From assembly GCA_032622095.1 (NCBI GenBank), contig CP136066.1:204250978-204314977 (forward strand): DNA of 64,000 nt. The letters run 5' to 3'. This DNA comes from Siphonodentalium dalli. Its lineage: Eukaryota; Mollusca; Scaphopoda; Gadilida; Siphonodentaliidae. This document shows, in pieces, positions 1-11,495 of the stretch (within the stretch, counting starts at the first letter, position 1; each line of letters opens with the position of its first letter). The notes below the pieces were generated by a model, which had not been told where the DNA came from, did no database searches, and was given only the letters and a program-made list of their open reading frames with translations. Position numbers and translations under genes: made by a program.

Positions 1-277
1 ACTGAGAAGCTATATGTTTCAAACAGTTAATTATCTCAGTGAGTTGACTGTTTAAAGCCACTTGGCAGTTTGAAGGGACGAATTTTGCCCGCTTTGTTAC
101 ATTACGGTCCGGTTCCAGGGATCAACATAGGTCGACAAACAAGTTCAGGATTATTATACGGACGCTTTATGATACAGAAAGACGGTTGTTTCACCCTGTG
201 CGGAAAATTGAAAACAGATGGAAAATTGCAGAACTCATGTAATTTCGAGTTTGGTCCTTCACCTACAGTGAAGTGCA

Positions 278-799
278 TTAAAGATACGGGCGGCGTTGGC
301 GGTGGGTATGCTGTTAAAATATTCAGCTCCGTCAAAAACCGCCATAAACAGAAAGAATAGTAAAATATAGACAGACTTTGTTCTTATACCAATCGTAAAT
401 ATAGCATAAACAGTATGTTATTGTCAAATGTCTTTCCTTTGTTATGTAAACAAAAGCAAAAAACGTTACAGAACCTGTTTAGATCCGGATATGGTAAACA
501 TAAAGAGCGTTATTTGTTGCTGTTTTCCTGATATGGAAATAACAAAGAGCGTTTATATCATGTGTGTGTGATTAACCAATAGAATTGCGCTGTGTTCTGT
601 AAACAGAAGCAAAACTTCTGTAACACGAGCAGGTTCTTGTTTACGTATACCACCGTCCGTCTTGACTACAATACACTATTTACGCGCTGATCATGTTTGG
701 CATATGAACAAAGCTATATATTTTTTAATATTCCTTCTGTTGGTGGTGATTTGAACAAATAGGACTATTTCTGTAAACGAACGCCGCTCGTGCCTTTAA
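278..799 (+). mobile_element. Family A MITE, copy 1 (TTAA-flanked)
   Basis: Non-coding repeat that begins TTAAAGATACGGGCGG and ends CGTGCCTTTAA. The same sequence occurs reverse-complemented at 8849-9314, divergently at 10930-11495, and as a fragment at 15497-15600. The shared body includes GACAGACTTTGTTCTTATACC-like and TAAACATAAAGAGCG blocks. Termini read TTAAAGG(T/C)ACG and its complement, consistent with a TTAA target duplication as made by piggyBac-type transposases; the superfamily is inferred. The open frame at 70-360 runs into this repeat and is not a gene. Confidence 0.7.
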
Positions 800-2325
800 G
801 GAACACGTAATAACTAAGTAATATATTCCCCGCGTTATTATTTGTCAAAACTTCAAAAAGTTCCATTGTTTGAACTGGTGGAATATGATCGCTACGGGCG
901 AAAGCCAGAGTGGAGATTCATGGCATGATCTAAACCCCACTCCAAATTCGCATTAGTAAATGCATGAGTTTGCGAGCTAATTAGAGTTCGATCGTATATA
1001 ATTTATGTCGCAGGATGCACCTTTGCGCCATTGGCCATGGTTGCAAGACGATGTTTCCAGTCAATTTGCCGATAAACATTTACCATTGGAAAGCAGGTAC
1101 CCAGTGTGAACTTGAACATTGATGCATCGCCTGTCAATTAGTAAGATGGTTTTTCCTGTTAACACCGCTCATATACCGTACACCAAAAATATCCCACACC
1201 CAATAATTTACGCATTCAACGCAGAAATTAATGCAGTGTATGTTTTCATATACATATGTCATTCGATAATGGCCCCAGAGCCACAATAGATGTCGTATTG
1301 TGTCGATAAGTACTCCACATAGATACGTCAATGACAGGTGTGTTCTCTCAGTGCATGCGACCACCTGAATATGTCTCATCGCACACACCTTTGGGAGCTC
1401 GGCTGACATCACAGAGCTTCATCTGCACAAAGGTCTACCCTATATAGATGTACAATTTGCATAACGGTAAGTTATGCCTGTCTTCTCTGTCCGTCTGTCT
1501 GAATGTCTGGAAATGTTTTTGGATATTCTGGAAGGAATATATGTCCCTAATATGTGTTTGAAATTTCACGCAAAAACTATGGAAGATAACAAAGTTATAA
1601 TTTATAATAGTGTAAAAGACCCACTCTATTTCTCCCACAGTAAATGCATGCGGGCGATAAGCATTATGGTTGTGTTTGGATACTTTCCATCCCAGAATGC
1701 AACAGTCAAAATGTTATCCGTGAAATGGTCTATGTATGAGTGCCTGACCGTAAATGCCTGTTTGACAGTCGTTCTTCATCACCGTGTGTTTGCCCGTATG
1801 CATGCACGTACGGACGGTTCTATGCCCGCCTGCTGATATCTGAGTCCATGTCACTCCTCTCTCTCGGTCTGTCGATTTCTAGTTTCTACCCTGTTGGTGT
1901 CTGAAAATAGAATGCTTATATCTGTCTTAATTCTTAATACTTAATTCTTCGCGTCTTTACATTCTATATGTTGTATAACTCTTCGTTAATGGAGGAAAAT
2001 AAAGATATGCACATTTTGCATAAAGGCAAACTATGCAAGAAGTTTTCGTTTCATCGAAGAGTAGGTACATAACGAATTTCACCATGTGGGTGACCTGGTT
2101 CCGGTATCTGGGTAAGTTTTCCAGTTGCTTTCCGCGAGTTTGTGGTTTCTACGTGTAGTGGGTGAGTTCATGGTAAAAACAACCATATGTGCGGCCTTTC
2201 CTCCACCTGGCTGAAACGACGACAAACCACAACAAGATGCACAACAACAATGTTAACTCATTTTAGGGCAAACAATGCTAAAAGTGTTCGCCTCGGCAAA
2301 GAGTATGCACATAACAAATCACACC
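800..2325. other. Unassigned AT-rich sequence
   Basis: No coding or element signature was recognised. Open frames on both strands are at most 120 codons, without codon bias or motifs. Near the end, 1995-2100 and 2268-2345 resemble each other (shared GCAAAC.ATGC and ACATAAC blocks), so the SINE-like repeat just downstream may have an older relative here. Confidence 0.4.
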
Positions 2326-2398
2326 GTGGCTCAGTTGGTAAGATGCATGGCGCACGAAATTTAGCTGTCCAGCGACGACAAAGCTGGTTCCAATCCTG
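2326..2398 (+). repeat. tRNA-like RNA polymerase III promoter pair, probable SINE head
   Basis: TGGCTCAGTTGG at 2327-2338 fits the A-box consensus and GGTTCCAATCC at 2386-2396 fits the B-box of an internal polymerase III promoter. The spacing is longer than in an intron-less tRNA and I could not fold a convincing cloverleaf. A tRNA-derived SINE head or decayed tRNA gene is more likely than a functional tRNA. No clear SINE tail was seen. Confidence 0.45.
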
Positions 2399-3075
2399 AT
2401 CAGCGCGGAGCTGTTCTTTTGTTGATGTGGGATTTTCATTGCATATTAATGATCTGAAAAGTTGGCTGGGTTGAGACACCCCAATTCGCCTGTCGCCATG
2501 CCACTAGCCATCTCCATTCTCAACGACTCTGCCATTTCCGCACTGAATACATAACCCTTCCCATAAAGAGAAGCCATATCTGCCGGGCTATTTCAGTCAC
2601 GGGATTGACCGTGCGCATAATACCGTTACTGACATGCAGTGGATAACTTGTGCTCCATTCACATACATGTGTCAACGACTCAAAGTCATCGACTTAATAC
2701 CAGGGTCGTATATTGTAACATTGTGCGAATATGGTTTCTATTTATGGAAGAGGTTATTTCCTCAGCGAGTCGTTGTGAAAGTAGCCATCCCCTTTCTGGT
2801 TGATCAACACGTTCTGGTGCGACCTGTTTGTCATCTGTGGTCGATGATTGATTGATAGTTAAACGCTAAATTGTTCCGGCCAACTATTCTCGTGAGTTTG
2901 ATCACCTGTTATTGTTCTTTTGATTAGTAGTTTGCTCTGCATGCTATCCCATTACGCTGGTACCGTGGAACGAACCGGAACAATAAATAAATTACAGCTG
3001 AACAAGCACCCAAGCCAATACTTCACTGATATGAATATACCAGCCAATGGATGGGGTGCGCGCAGAGATGGATAA
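2399..3075. other. Unassigned sequence
   Basis: No element termini, tandem repeats or coding similarity were recognised in this stretch. Confidence 0.35.
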
Positions 3076-3488
3076 GAGTACGTTCATATACTGGCAAGTT
3101 TGCACGGTATGGTTTGCAGGCATTTTGTCGTAGAAAACGACATGATGGCAGTATATGAACGGAAACAAGCATATACAGTGTATCTGTATCACAGCTAATT
3201 ACGTGCGAAGTAAAATCTCCGTAGTTCCACCTGTAGCGATTATACCGGAATTTGCCTTGACATGGCATGCAATTATCTCGCAAGAATAAGTCATACAGAT
3301 ATTTGAAGGCAAATTACAGTAACACCGTTACCAGTGGAACTACATAAATTTTACTTCTCATGTCGTTAGCTTTGGCAAAGATGCATGTTATGTTCATGTT
3401 TCCGTTCATATTCTGGCACCATGTGGTTTTCTATGACGAAATACCTGCAAAAAATACCGTGCAAACTTGCCAGCGAATGAACGTACCC
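3076..3488. mobile_element. Harbinger-like MITE with full-length inverted arms, copy 1
   Basis: The element is almost entirely one inverted repeat, with arms of about 190 bp. The left arm starts (G)AGTACGTTCAT and the right arm ends ATGAACGTACCC. A second copy lies at 47163-47575. That copy is flanked by TTA on both sides; here the flanks are TAA and TTA. GGGTACGTTCA termini and a 3-bp TWA duplication fit PIF/Harbinger elements. That assignment rests on family knowledge plus the flanks. Short open frames on both strands are palindrome shadows. Confidence 0.65.
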
Positions 3489-4278
3489 TTAAGAGTTAAC
3501 TACGGCCACAGTTTACTTGTGGTGGGAAACCATTCAACTAACATTTCGTGCTATCCTTCTCCGAGTCAAAATGACTGGTCGCAAATCTAGAATCATTCGA
3601 CTTCTGAACGTCATGCAGTATTCTGATCAATGTATCACCTAACACGAAAGAAAAAAAATATTCCACCACAATTTAGCATACGACTTGAAACTCGTTCGTT
3701 CTGAAATCTGTCACATGCCATATGATTTCATAGTATAAGCATTTATTTACTAAATGGATTCTTCAATTCAGTTATAAGAATGTACATTGGAATGGTCTAT
3801 CATCCAATTGGAGGGATGTTTAGGTAGTACAAACATACGGCAGATAATACAAATGCAGAAAAATTCCTATTAATTGGTGAGCAATTTGAAGATAAATTCA
3901 ACACAATGGTCGTTTATTTAATTATTTATATGAAAGACACATGGCGGTTTGCGCTCCAAACTACACCTAATAATATTCGCTTTTGACTTTTCCCCGGTAT
4001 TGAAATATGTTGATAAATACCTGAACTACCTTTCTACGAAGTTTGTATGTCTCAGAAAGACGCATTGAAGCCGGTGGTGCGGCAAATTATTTCATCGTCC
4101 TTAAAAATTTCTTTTGAGAATTTTTTCTGGGATTACATAACTTTACCTACTTTTGAAAAATCATATAAAAAATTCAAAAATCAATACACCAACATTCTAA
4201 TAGAACAAGTTCAAGGCAATCCGTGAGATAAATGTCTATTAATTCCAATTTCGCAACAAATCACACCTGAGAATAGTT
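3489..4278. other. Unassigned AT-rich sequence
   Basis: No coding similarity or repeat structure was recognised. Confidence 0.35.
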
Positions 4279-4575
4279 TTAAAGATACATAATCCGAACT
4301 AATGTTCCCAAATGACTATTTTTTGGCTTCGGGGTAAACAATATTAGATTCGACTCGGAACCCACCCATCAAAGCTCAGAGTGATCAGATATCGATTTTT
4401 ATAATCTGATATTTCTCACCACCTGGAATATTTGGCGGCCTAGAAAATATTCGACGAGCCGACCGACATATACTATCAATACCAAATTGCGTTGAACAAA
4501 CACATTTTAGAAACTTTTATACTAGAATTGACAGTGGTTAGCATTATTTTTTGGTAATTAATCGATTCTGTTTTG
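4279..4575 (+). mobile_element. Family C MITE, old divergent copy
   Basis: Starts TTAAAGATACATAATCCG and carries the C-family core: a block related to GGCTTCGGGGTAAA, then ACCCACCCATCAAAGCTC and GATCAGATATCGAT. It continues to the TAATTAATCGATTCTG block. The usual end (GATTGAGCACCTTTAA) is not recognisable, so the right boundary is approximate. Better copies lie at 12903-13778, 16726-17203, 35043-35471 and 39680-40108. Confidence 0.55.
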
Positions 4576-5153
4576 AAAGAAATGTGGATGTTGCTCTGAA
4601 GATTTGCACGAAACTCCCCATTCAAAAAATCAAAATTGATCATTTCCTCTCTTCCTTAACTGCGATGGCGTTTCAATCTTTTTGACCTAAAGAGAAATCA
4701 CGCGTTTTCTGGCTTACACAGCGTGGTGTGACATGGTGTCCCAACACTGGTTCACATCTGATGTTTCCAGAATATCGACGCTTGTTCTTCCATCCTCATT
4801 CGATCGTTTATCGGGATACGTGAGGATACGTGACTAATTAAGCACAGCGGAGGTCGTGTTCTGAAGGACGTACTTTGTTGCACTCTTCTCCGTATCGGGG
4901 TTTGTGTCGGCTTTAACAACTCTTTGAACGTGGAGTCATCATCTATCCCAAGTGAACAGACCGACATTTAAATTGGCACACAATATTCAGCCAGTTCCGA
5001 CCGCCAAGTAAATATAATAACTGTTTTATTGTCACGTTCTTGGAGATATAGGTCGATAAATACATTAAATACATTCTTCAATTCGAACTATACACGAAAT
5101 ACTTACTGACAAGCAGTATCTTCTTTATGTTTATTCAACGAACGCTTGTTATC
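4576..5153. other. Unassigned sequence
   Basis: Nothing recognisable. The minus-strand open frame at 4752-4967 has no motif or homologue that I know. Confidence 0.35.
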
Positions 5154-5734
5154 TTAAAGGGATATACTGTACTCAAATATTGTTGTTGGTTTCTAAAGTC
5201 TCCGAGTCGTAGAATACGGTAACAAGATTTCGATTATTTGAAAGTCTGTTGAGTACGAAGTAATGTTACGGATGACAGATTGGTCGGAATGCGAAAATAC
5301 AAATTGTCATTGTCGAGTAATTTTTGTACAGTTTTCAAGCAAATGTATCAAATAAATGTTATATTATATGTATACGAGTACATTATACTCATTTAAGTTA
5401 TGGTATGGTCATTAGCCAGTGAGTGGCTTGGGTTTGCGCCCCATATCAACATAATTTTTTACACGATCATGTGTGTCACGCGTTTCCCAATCCACTATCC
5501 GCAAATTAATTTGATTACGTCTTGTACACGGAAATTCGTAATTTAATTTATGGCTCCAGTCATAAATTCAATTTATATCAAATTATTAACTTCGATTTCA
5601 AGATAAAATATTAACCTGAACGTTTACAGAATACATCTTCGACTCAAAATTACTTATTTTTCTATATATTATCGATATTAGATCGTTGTTATTACCGGGA
5701 CATTTATTGAAAATGGCGTACATTATCCCTTTAA
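5154..5734. mobile_element. Possible TTAA-flanked MITE (family G, single copy)
   Basis: Left end TTAAAGGGATATACTGTAC and right end GTACATTATCCCTTTAA form an imperfect terminal inverted repeat on TTAA borders, the same style as families A-D. No second copy lies in the window, so this rests on the termini alone. Confidence 0.4.
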
Positions 5735-6123
5735 CCGTATCTATACAAAATACTTATTTCCAAGTAGTTCCCTTAGGAACTATTCAGATGATAAGTTTAG
5801 GTCTTGTGTCAAATACGACAAAAGTTCACAAAAACAAACCTTGTAAGTGCCTGAATAAACCTGCGCAATTCAAGGATTCTGGACGGGTGGCGTGTAATAA
5901 ACACAGAACGACATGTGTGTGTTAATGGGTTTGTCGATACTGCACCTACATGTGCGTCGCGGAAGGATATAACTCGAGACTCTGCCTCTCGTTCTATCCT
6001 TACGCTCTAGCACTCAACAGATTTTCATCGACACACTCGTGTCATTCTGCATATGTATATGTGGTCTTTGACGATCATTGGAATGTGTTTTTGTTGATTC
6101 TTGGAATGTTCGTTGTGATGATT
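5735..6123. other. Unassigned sequence
   Basis: The plus-strand open frames here (5686-5925 and 5950-6273) show no recognisable domain. The second runs into the inverted repeat that follows. Confidence 0.35.
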
Positions 6124-6640
6124 ACAATTACTCTTAAAACAAGTGTGTATAAATTTTACACAATATGTTTTAATTTTGATCTTAAACATAATTGTGTAGA
6201 AATGACACATGACATATGTGTCGGTGGAATTTTCTCAACATTGAATATGAGTGAATATGCGAGTATATTATAGTTAGTAGATGAGATATGTTCTATTTGA
6301 GACTCAAACCTCGTAAAAGCACCATATTAAAAATCTGGCAGCAGCTTTAAAACTTTGTGCTACACAATTATGTGAAGTTTAGTTTTGACACAAACACAGT
6401 GTATAACAAATTTACAACTGCTGCCAATGTTTTGTTCTGTGGTAGCCTTTGTGAGTTTTGTGTCTGCATTAAAACACATCTCTTCTGATAACTATGATGA
6501 ACTCACATATTCAATGTTGAGAATATTACACCGACAGATGTATGTCATGTGTTATTTCTACACAATTTTGATTAAGATCAACATTAAAGCATGTTGTGTA
6601 GAATTTATTCATATTATTCAAAGAGTGATGTGAGGAAAGA
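6124..6640. repeat. About 510-bp full-length inverted repeat (MITE-like)
   Basis: The left half (ACACAATATG, TGACACATGACATATGTGTC, TCAACATTGAATATG blocks) recurs reverse-complemented in the right half (CATATTCAATGTTGAGA, GTATGTCATGTG, AGCATGTTGTGTAGAA). The pairing continues inward through GGCAGCAGC and GCTGC around 6340-6425. No target duplication was identified. Open frames on both strands here are products of the palindrome. Confidence 0.6.
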
Positions 6641-6844
6641 GTCACGGTAAGATAAGATAACATAAGATTTATTTGCATAAACACCAATAAAGGCAGTATG
6701 CTAAGAATACAATGCATAATAAAACAATAATTAATAAATAATTGCATGTGAACATGGCATGTCTATAATAATAATAACTACATGCATGTGTTTTATTGTG
6801 TGATGGCGTGCATAATATTCATTCCGAACGCTTATTAAAGTCCA

Positions 6845-6892
6845 CATATTATTATTATTATTATTATAATTATTATAATTATTATTATACCA
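6845..6892. repeat. (ATT)n microsatellite
   Basis: Run of ATT/AAT trinucleotides with a few interruptions. Confidence 0.9.
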
Positions 6893-7815
6893 GCAAAATG
6901 TGTTGCCCATATCCAAAAATAGAGTGGATGAACATGCTTGTTAATGAAAATTATCAATAATAACTCTGTCGTGATGGAATGAAAATTGGTCATCTCCAAA
7001 TTTTATTATTAATTACTTGTAAGTCGAAGTTATATACTAATTTTAAAGGGGAGAGAATCCACTTTTGTTTTGTAACCTCGTAACAATTGTCATCCCCATG
7101 AATATGTATATACACGTGAATATGTATATATTATCTATTTCAATGTATACCCCCACCTGTTATATTATGTATTATAATCTCAAACACTGTTTTAACAGTT
7201 TAATGGGAAATAACCATATTGTATTGCATGTTCATACGGGCACAAGCACCTAAATGATAGCATGCAGGTATAATGAGATTACTCATTATTCACAACCTTG
7301 GATTCGCCAACACTGAGTGAATGCACGTACTGTAGTTTGTCTATATTGATTGATTGTTTGCATATAGCCTCTTTGCTAAAGGGAACAAATGCCGAACAAT
7401 GTCTCATTGCTTGTCTGTGTTGTCTCACTAACCGGAACACACATCAACCATCCGGATCCTTGAATTGGACCGGGAACCATTTGATTTTTTTCCACATTTA
7501 GAGTTTCTTGTGTTTACCAACCGGGGTACCGGTATATGCAATACATGGATTCGTCTCATGACTAATGGTCGAGTGTTGAATAAACTGTCAATATACAGAA
7601 CCATGACCACAACGTTACCACGGCCAATAGAGATAAGACTCTTAAACCGGCTGTCGGAAGTGCACGTACCAACCATTTCGCTATAAGCATATTTCCATTC
7701 CTTTTTGGATTTGTGAAGAATGTCGTCCTGAAATCAAGGCTATCCCATCGCATGCATGGTGCACTTGAAACATGCTACCACTTTTTGACACATGTTTGTG
7801 ACAATTTTTTGTTTC
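6893..7815. other. Unassigned sequence
   Basis: No coding similarity. Frames on both strands around 7428-7753 overlap one another and none carries a recognisable domain. Confidence 0.35.
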
Positions 7816-8188
7816 TTAAAGTGATGTGAAACACTCCGGTATGGTGATCAAATAGAAATGGAGAATAATTTTTCTCAAAGTAGTTATTTTTTACAATTAT
7901 TATATCCAAATTGACAACACACACCGTAATTCTTACATATTCATTAAATGTAGTGACCCCCCGATGGCGAAATCGGTTTCGTTAGGTTATCGCCGATAGT
8001 TGCGTCCAAAATCGAGAAGTAAATATTTACAATCGAGCGTAGTTCAGACGATGTTTTCTATGAAGTGGTACTGTCGATTTGTTTGAGATTTTCGGCAATA
8101 TTAGTAGAATGCTACATTCCCCCAGTTGGCATAGCTCCCGAATACTAACTTATCAGTTTCACGCACCCGAACAATAATATGTCTTTAA
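7816..8188 (+). mobile_element. Family D TTAA-flanked element, copy 1
   Basis: Begins TTAAAGTGATGTGAAACACT and ends ATATGTCTTTAA. The inverted homologue at 12522-12906 shares the GTGTTTCACATCAC end, the CAGACGATGTTTTCT-like block and the TTTCGCCATCG-like block. The right-hand TTAA is shared with the B MITE that follows, so the two abut exactly. Confidence 0.65.
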
Positions 8189-8633
8189 AGGCCCACTTAA
8201 ATTTCGATTGACCAGATTACGTTATAAACAACACATCCCATATTATATACCATTTGGAAGAGGAACCAAAAATATATCTATTCCATCAGAATACGGAACA
8301 GCTGTGGCATTGGAGCGTCCACCAAGTGATAGAGGTTCTCAGATTCATTCCAAGACCCCCCCCCCCTTGTTAACCCAGAATACACCAGAATTCAAACTAA
8401 GAGATAGAGTTATTCCCCTTCCATTGAGAATAGTAGACTTTATAGTACAGTCTAGATCAAAATTAATCACAGAATATACCTCAGTACCTCGACAAAAACA
8501 ACATGTTCCCAGTTTATTCGACCGGATCAGTTGATAATACAATGTTTTGGAGCTCTCTCTTTCAAATTGTATATAATATGGAATATGGTGTATATAATGT
8601 GATCTGGTGATTCGAAAATTAAGTGGCCTTTAA
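8185..8633. mobile_element. Family B MITE, copy 1
   Basis: Terminal inverted repeat TTAAAGGCCCACTTAA with GATCTGGTGATTCGAAAATT on the opposite arm. Arms extend inward (CATATTATATACCATTTGG and complement). Other copies: 35597-36083, 40234-40720 and 60893-61387. A poly-C tract near 8360 and the frame at 8208-8534 lie inside it; that frame lies mostly on the inverted arms and is not a gene. Confidence 0.75.
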
Positions 8634-8848
8634 AGATTCTCTGTCTGATTTGACACCACATGTACGTCTTCAATATCATAAACTATTAGTTCATAAACTA
8701 ATTATTAATAATTACTTCAATATATAAACTAATTATAACTAATTAGTTCGGATCCATGAGCCCATTAATATGAGATTTCGGTCGGCAAATATCGAATTTC
8801 CAAAAAGGAAGTTTATTTTGAAATTTAGTCAGCCTGGCGACAATTTCA

Positions 8849-9314
8849 TTAAAGGCACGTGTGGCCTTAATTGTCGAAAATATTCATATTTGTTCCAAAC
8901 ACCGTAAACAGAAAAACATTAAAACGCACATAGTTTCGTTCATATATACCATGACCATCGCGTAAACAGCAAGAGCCTGATTGGGTTACAGAGGACAGCA
9001 CAATGCTACTGGCTAATCACACACAAATGGCATACACGCTCTTTATTAGTTCCATATCAGGAATTCACCAACAAAGAACGCTCTTTATGTTTACCATCAT
9101 AATATAAACAAACACCAGAAAAGTAACTTTTCATGCTTTTGTTTACATAACAATGGTTAAACACATGAGAATAACATACTGTTTATGCGATATTTCTTAT
9201 TTATATACGGACAAAGTCTGTCTACATTTTGATGTTCTTTCTGTTTGTGGCGGTTTTTGACGGGTGGAAATATTTTGACAGGATACCCACCTCCAAGGCC
9301 AACCGTACCTTTAA
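8849..9314 (-). mobile_element. Family A MITE, copy 2 (inverted)
   Basis: Plus-strand termini TTAAAGGCACGTGTGGCC and GGCCAACCGTACCTTTAA form a clear terminal inverted repeat on TTAA borders. The interior is the reverse complement of 278-799, including the paired CTCTTTATG blocks and the GACAAAGTCTGTC block. This is the best-preserved copy for defining the family ends. Confidence 0.75.
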
Positions 9315-9510
9315 CCGTGTTTTATAAAGAGCGCCCACATGCTCCCGCCACTTAAAAGCGGGACAAATGTGTTATGAATAATGATATTTCGAATTCGTTT
9401 TCAACGTTAAATGGTGATTCTTGCGTGTATTTTCTCGATGTTTGCGTCACGCGAATAGTGAATGCAAGTGGTTTTCGTTTTTATTTTGTCTGGTAAGCTG
9501 AACACATTAA

Positions 9511-9982
9511 CCCTTTACCCAACAGAACGGCCCTGTGCCAATGCATTCTCTTATATATGCGAGTCTACCATAGGTCGCCTCGCATATATAAGAGAATGCA
9601 TTGGCTTAACATATTAAAAATGATAAAATTGTCAAAGAATGTAGAAAAATATTATAAAAGTTGTTAAAAAATGTAAGAAAAAATTATAAAATTGTTAAAG
9701 AATGTAAGAAAAAATGGTAAAAAGTGTTAAAAAAAGAATTTTTAGGCCAATGCATTCTCATGCGAGGCGACCTATGGTCGACTATGCGAGGCGACCTATG
9801 GTCGACTCGCATATATAAGAGAATGCATTGGCACAGGGCATAACTGTAACCATCACAATGTGGTCAATGAACCGGTTCCAATTATATCCTATTTGTATGG
9901 TGTTATTGAGACAGGCCGAAGATATTTTAGGCTGTTGAAGCTTTATTTGGGCGTTTTTGGCCGGTTTTTATTGGGTAAAGGG
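9511..9982. mobile_element. Family P MITE, copy 1 (piggyBac-like shell with hairpin cassette)
   Basis: Flanked by TTAA at 9507-9510 and 9983-9986. Termini are CCCTTTACCCAAC and TTGGGTAAAGGG. TTAA target and CCC-start termini fit piggyBac-type elements. Inside sits the palindromic cassette: hairpin 1 at 9537-9605, an AT-rich spacer of ATAAAATTGTTAAAGAATG-type repeats, and hairpin 2 at 9746-9832 in opposite orientation. Hairpin 2 carries an extra internal repeat of GGCGACCTATGGTCGACT. No coding capacity; movement would need a transposase supplied in trans. Confidence 0.85.
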
Positions 9983-10044
9983 TTAACACAGAAACTTTAG
10001 ACTTATTTAGAGCCAAATCGGACAGGGCATCTTCAAAGATTTCA

Positions 10045-10712
10045 CATCAATGTCGAATGGCTGCTCTAAATTCAATGTCGAATGGCTGCTCTAAATTCAA
10101 TGTCGAATGGCTGCTCTAAATTCAATGTCGAATGGCTGCTCTAAATTCAATGTCGAATGGCTACTCTAAATTCAATGTCGAATGGCTGCTCTAAATTCTA
10201 AGAACAGAAAAAAAACCTCATCGATTTAGTTTAGTTATATAATCATTGTAGATCATCGTCGTTTCAGTCACATGCCAGCGACGATGTTTCTTTAGTCAAC
10301 GAACAGTGATGACCTGGAATAGCTTGCCAGATATGATTGTCAGTGCTGGAGCGTTAACTCATTCAGTGCCAGTGGTCGATCTCATCGGCCCTAATTTACG
10401 GTCTGTAGAGTGCCCGGGCCGATAAGATCGGCCCTAAATTCAATGTCGAATGGCTACTCTAAATTCAATGTCGAATGGCTGCTCTAAATTCAATGTCGAA
10501 TGGCTGCTCTAAATTCTAAGAACAGAAAAAAAACCTCATCGATTTAGTTTAGTTATATAATCATTGTAGATCATCGTCGTTTCAGTCACATGCCAGCGAC
10601 GATGTTTCTTTAGTCAACGAACAGTGATGACCTGGAATAGCTTGCCAGATATGATTGTCAGTGCTGGAGCGTTAACTCATTCAGTGCCAGGGGTCGATCT
10701 CATCGGCCCTAA
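10045..10712 (+). repeat. 25-bp minisatellite inside a 318-bp tandem duplication
   Basis: The unit TTCAATGTCGAATGGCTGCT plus CTAAA repeats about six times near 10047-10198 and about three times near 10438-10515. The larger block, ending in the GATCTCATCGGCCCTAA segment, is repeated head to tail with a 318-bp offset (GCGTTAACTC at 10351 and 10669). An A/T-rich run follows at 10713-10760. Confidence 0.85.
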
Positions 10713-10929
10713 AAAAATTTTGGTTGAATTTTTTTTTTTTTGGGTTGAATTTTTTTGGGTATGCTTAAGCATGCTATAGCGAATTTAAAAACAAACTGGA
10801 TAAGTCCTTAGGGGCATGTTATAACTCAAAACTATCACCAAGTATTCATAGTAATAATTTTGATGCCCATGAAAAACGTAAGATTCCCTGGCACTAAACC
10901 TACAAAATAAGCCTGGAACTGAAACGGTA

Positions 10930-11495
10930 AGCGTTGCCGGTGGGTATTGCTGTTAGAATAATCACATCCGGTAAAAACGCCATAAACATAAATATATTCA
11001 AATCTTGTTCTTATACCAAACATAAGTATCTCGTAAATTTCTTGTTATATTGTCACGTCATAGTACTCTGTGTTGTGTAATCAAACGACATGTTATGTAT
11101 ACGTAAAGCGTATGTGACCACCAAAACACTCAACACCGGGAAGATCCCACTATCGGAACTTTGGCTAGAAATTCCACCATGTTGTTTACACCGTATACCG
11201 ATATAGCGTTTGCTAATACTTGTCTCCCAATATTTGGGTGTTGAATGGGTCACCGTGAATCACTCTCCTAAAACATCGACACGGTATTGAGTGTTTTGCT
11301 TTAATATCGCTTACTATTTACGTGCTTTATACAAACAAACGCTCGGCTCACACAAAGTATGTTTTGTGGATACTATCGCATTCATACTATCATTGTACTA
11401 TGTATACTATTGGTATATTGTTGAAGAAATTTTCATAATTTGGTAACTGTTAGTTCTAAATTATGACCCATAACGAAGGCCATACGTGCCTTTAA
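10930..11495 (+). mobile_element. Family A MITE, copy 3 (divergent)
   Basis: Starts with the GGTGGGTATTGCTGTTAGAAT block related to 296 onward, continues through CGCCATAAACA and TTGTTCTTATACCAAA, and ends ACGTGCCTTTAA. The left TTAA terminus is not preserved. The minus-strand frames inside are not genes. Confidence 0.55.

Noticed and set aside
70-360. Plus-strand open frame of 96 codons at the window start
   Set aside because: Its second half is family A MITE sequence, with a competing minus-strand frame over the same bases and no recognisable domain.
2326-2398. Functional tRNA gene
   Set aside because: Box spacing is too long and no acceptor stem or anticodon arm pairs convincingly; annotated only as a SINE-like head.
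9537-9832. CRISPR-like array or microRNA cluster suggested by repeated hairpins
   Set aside because: The repeats are two inverted hairpins in one MITE, with no regular spacers. A microRNA claim needs small-RNA data.
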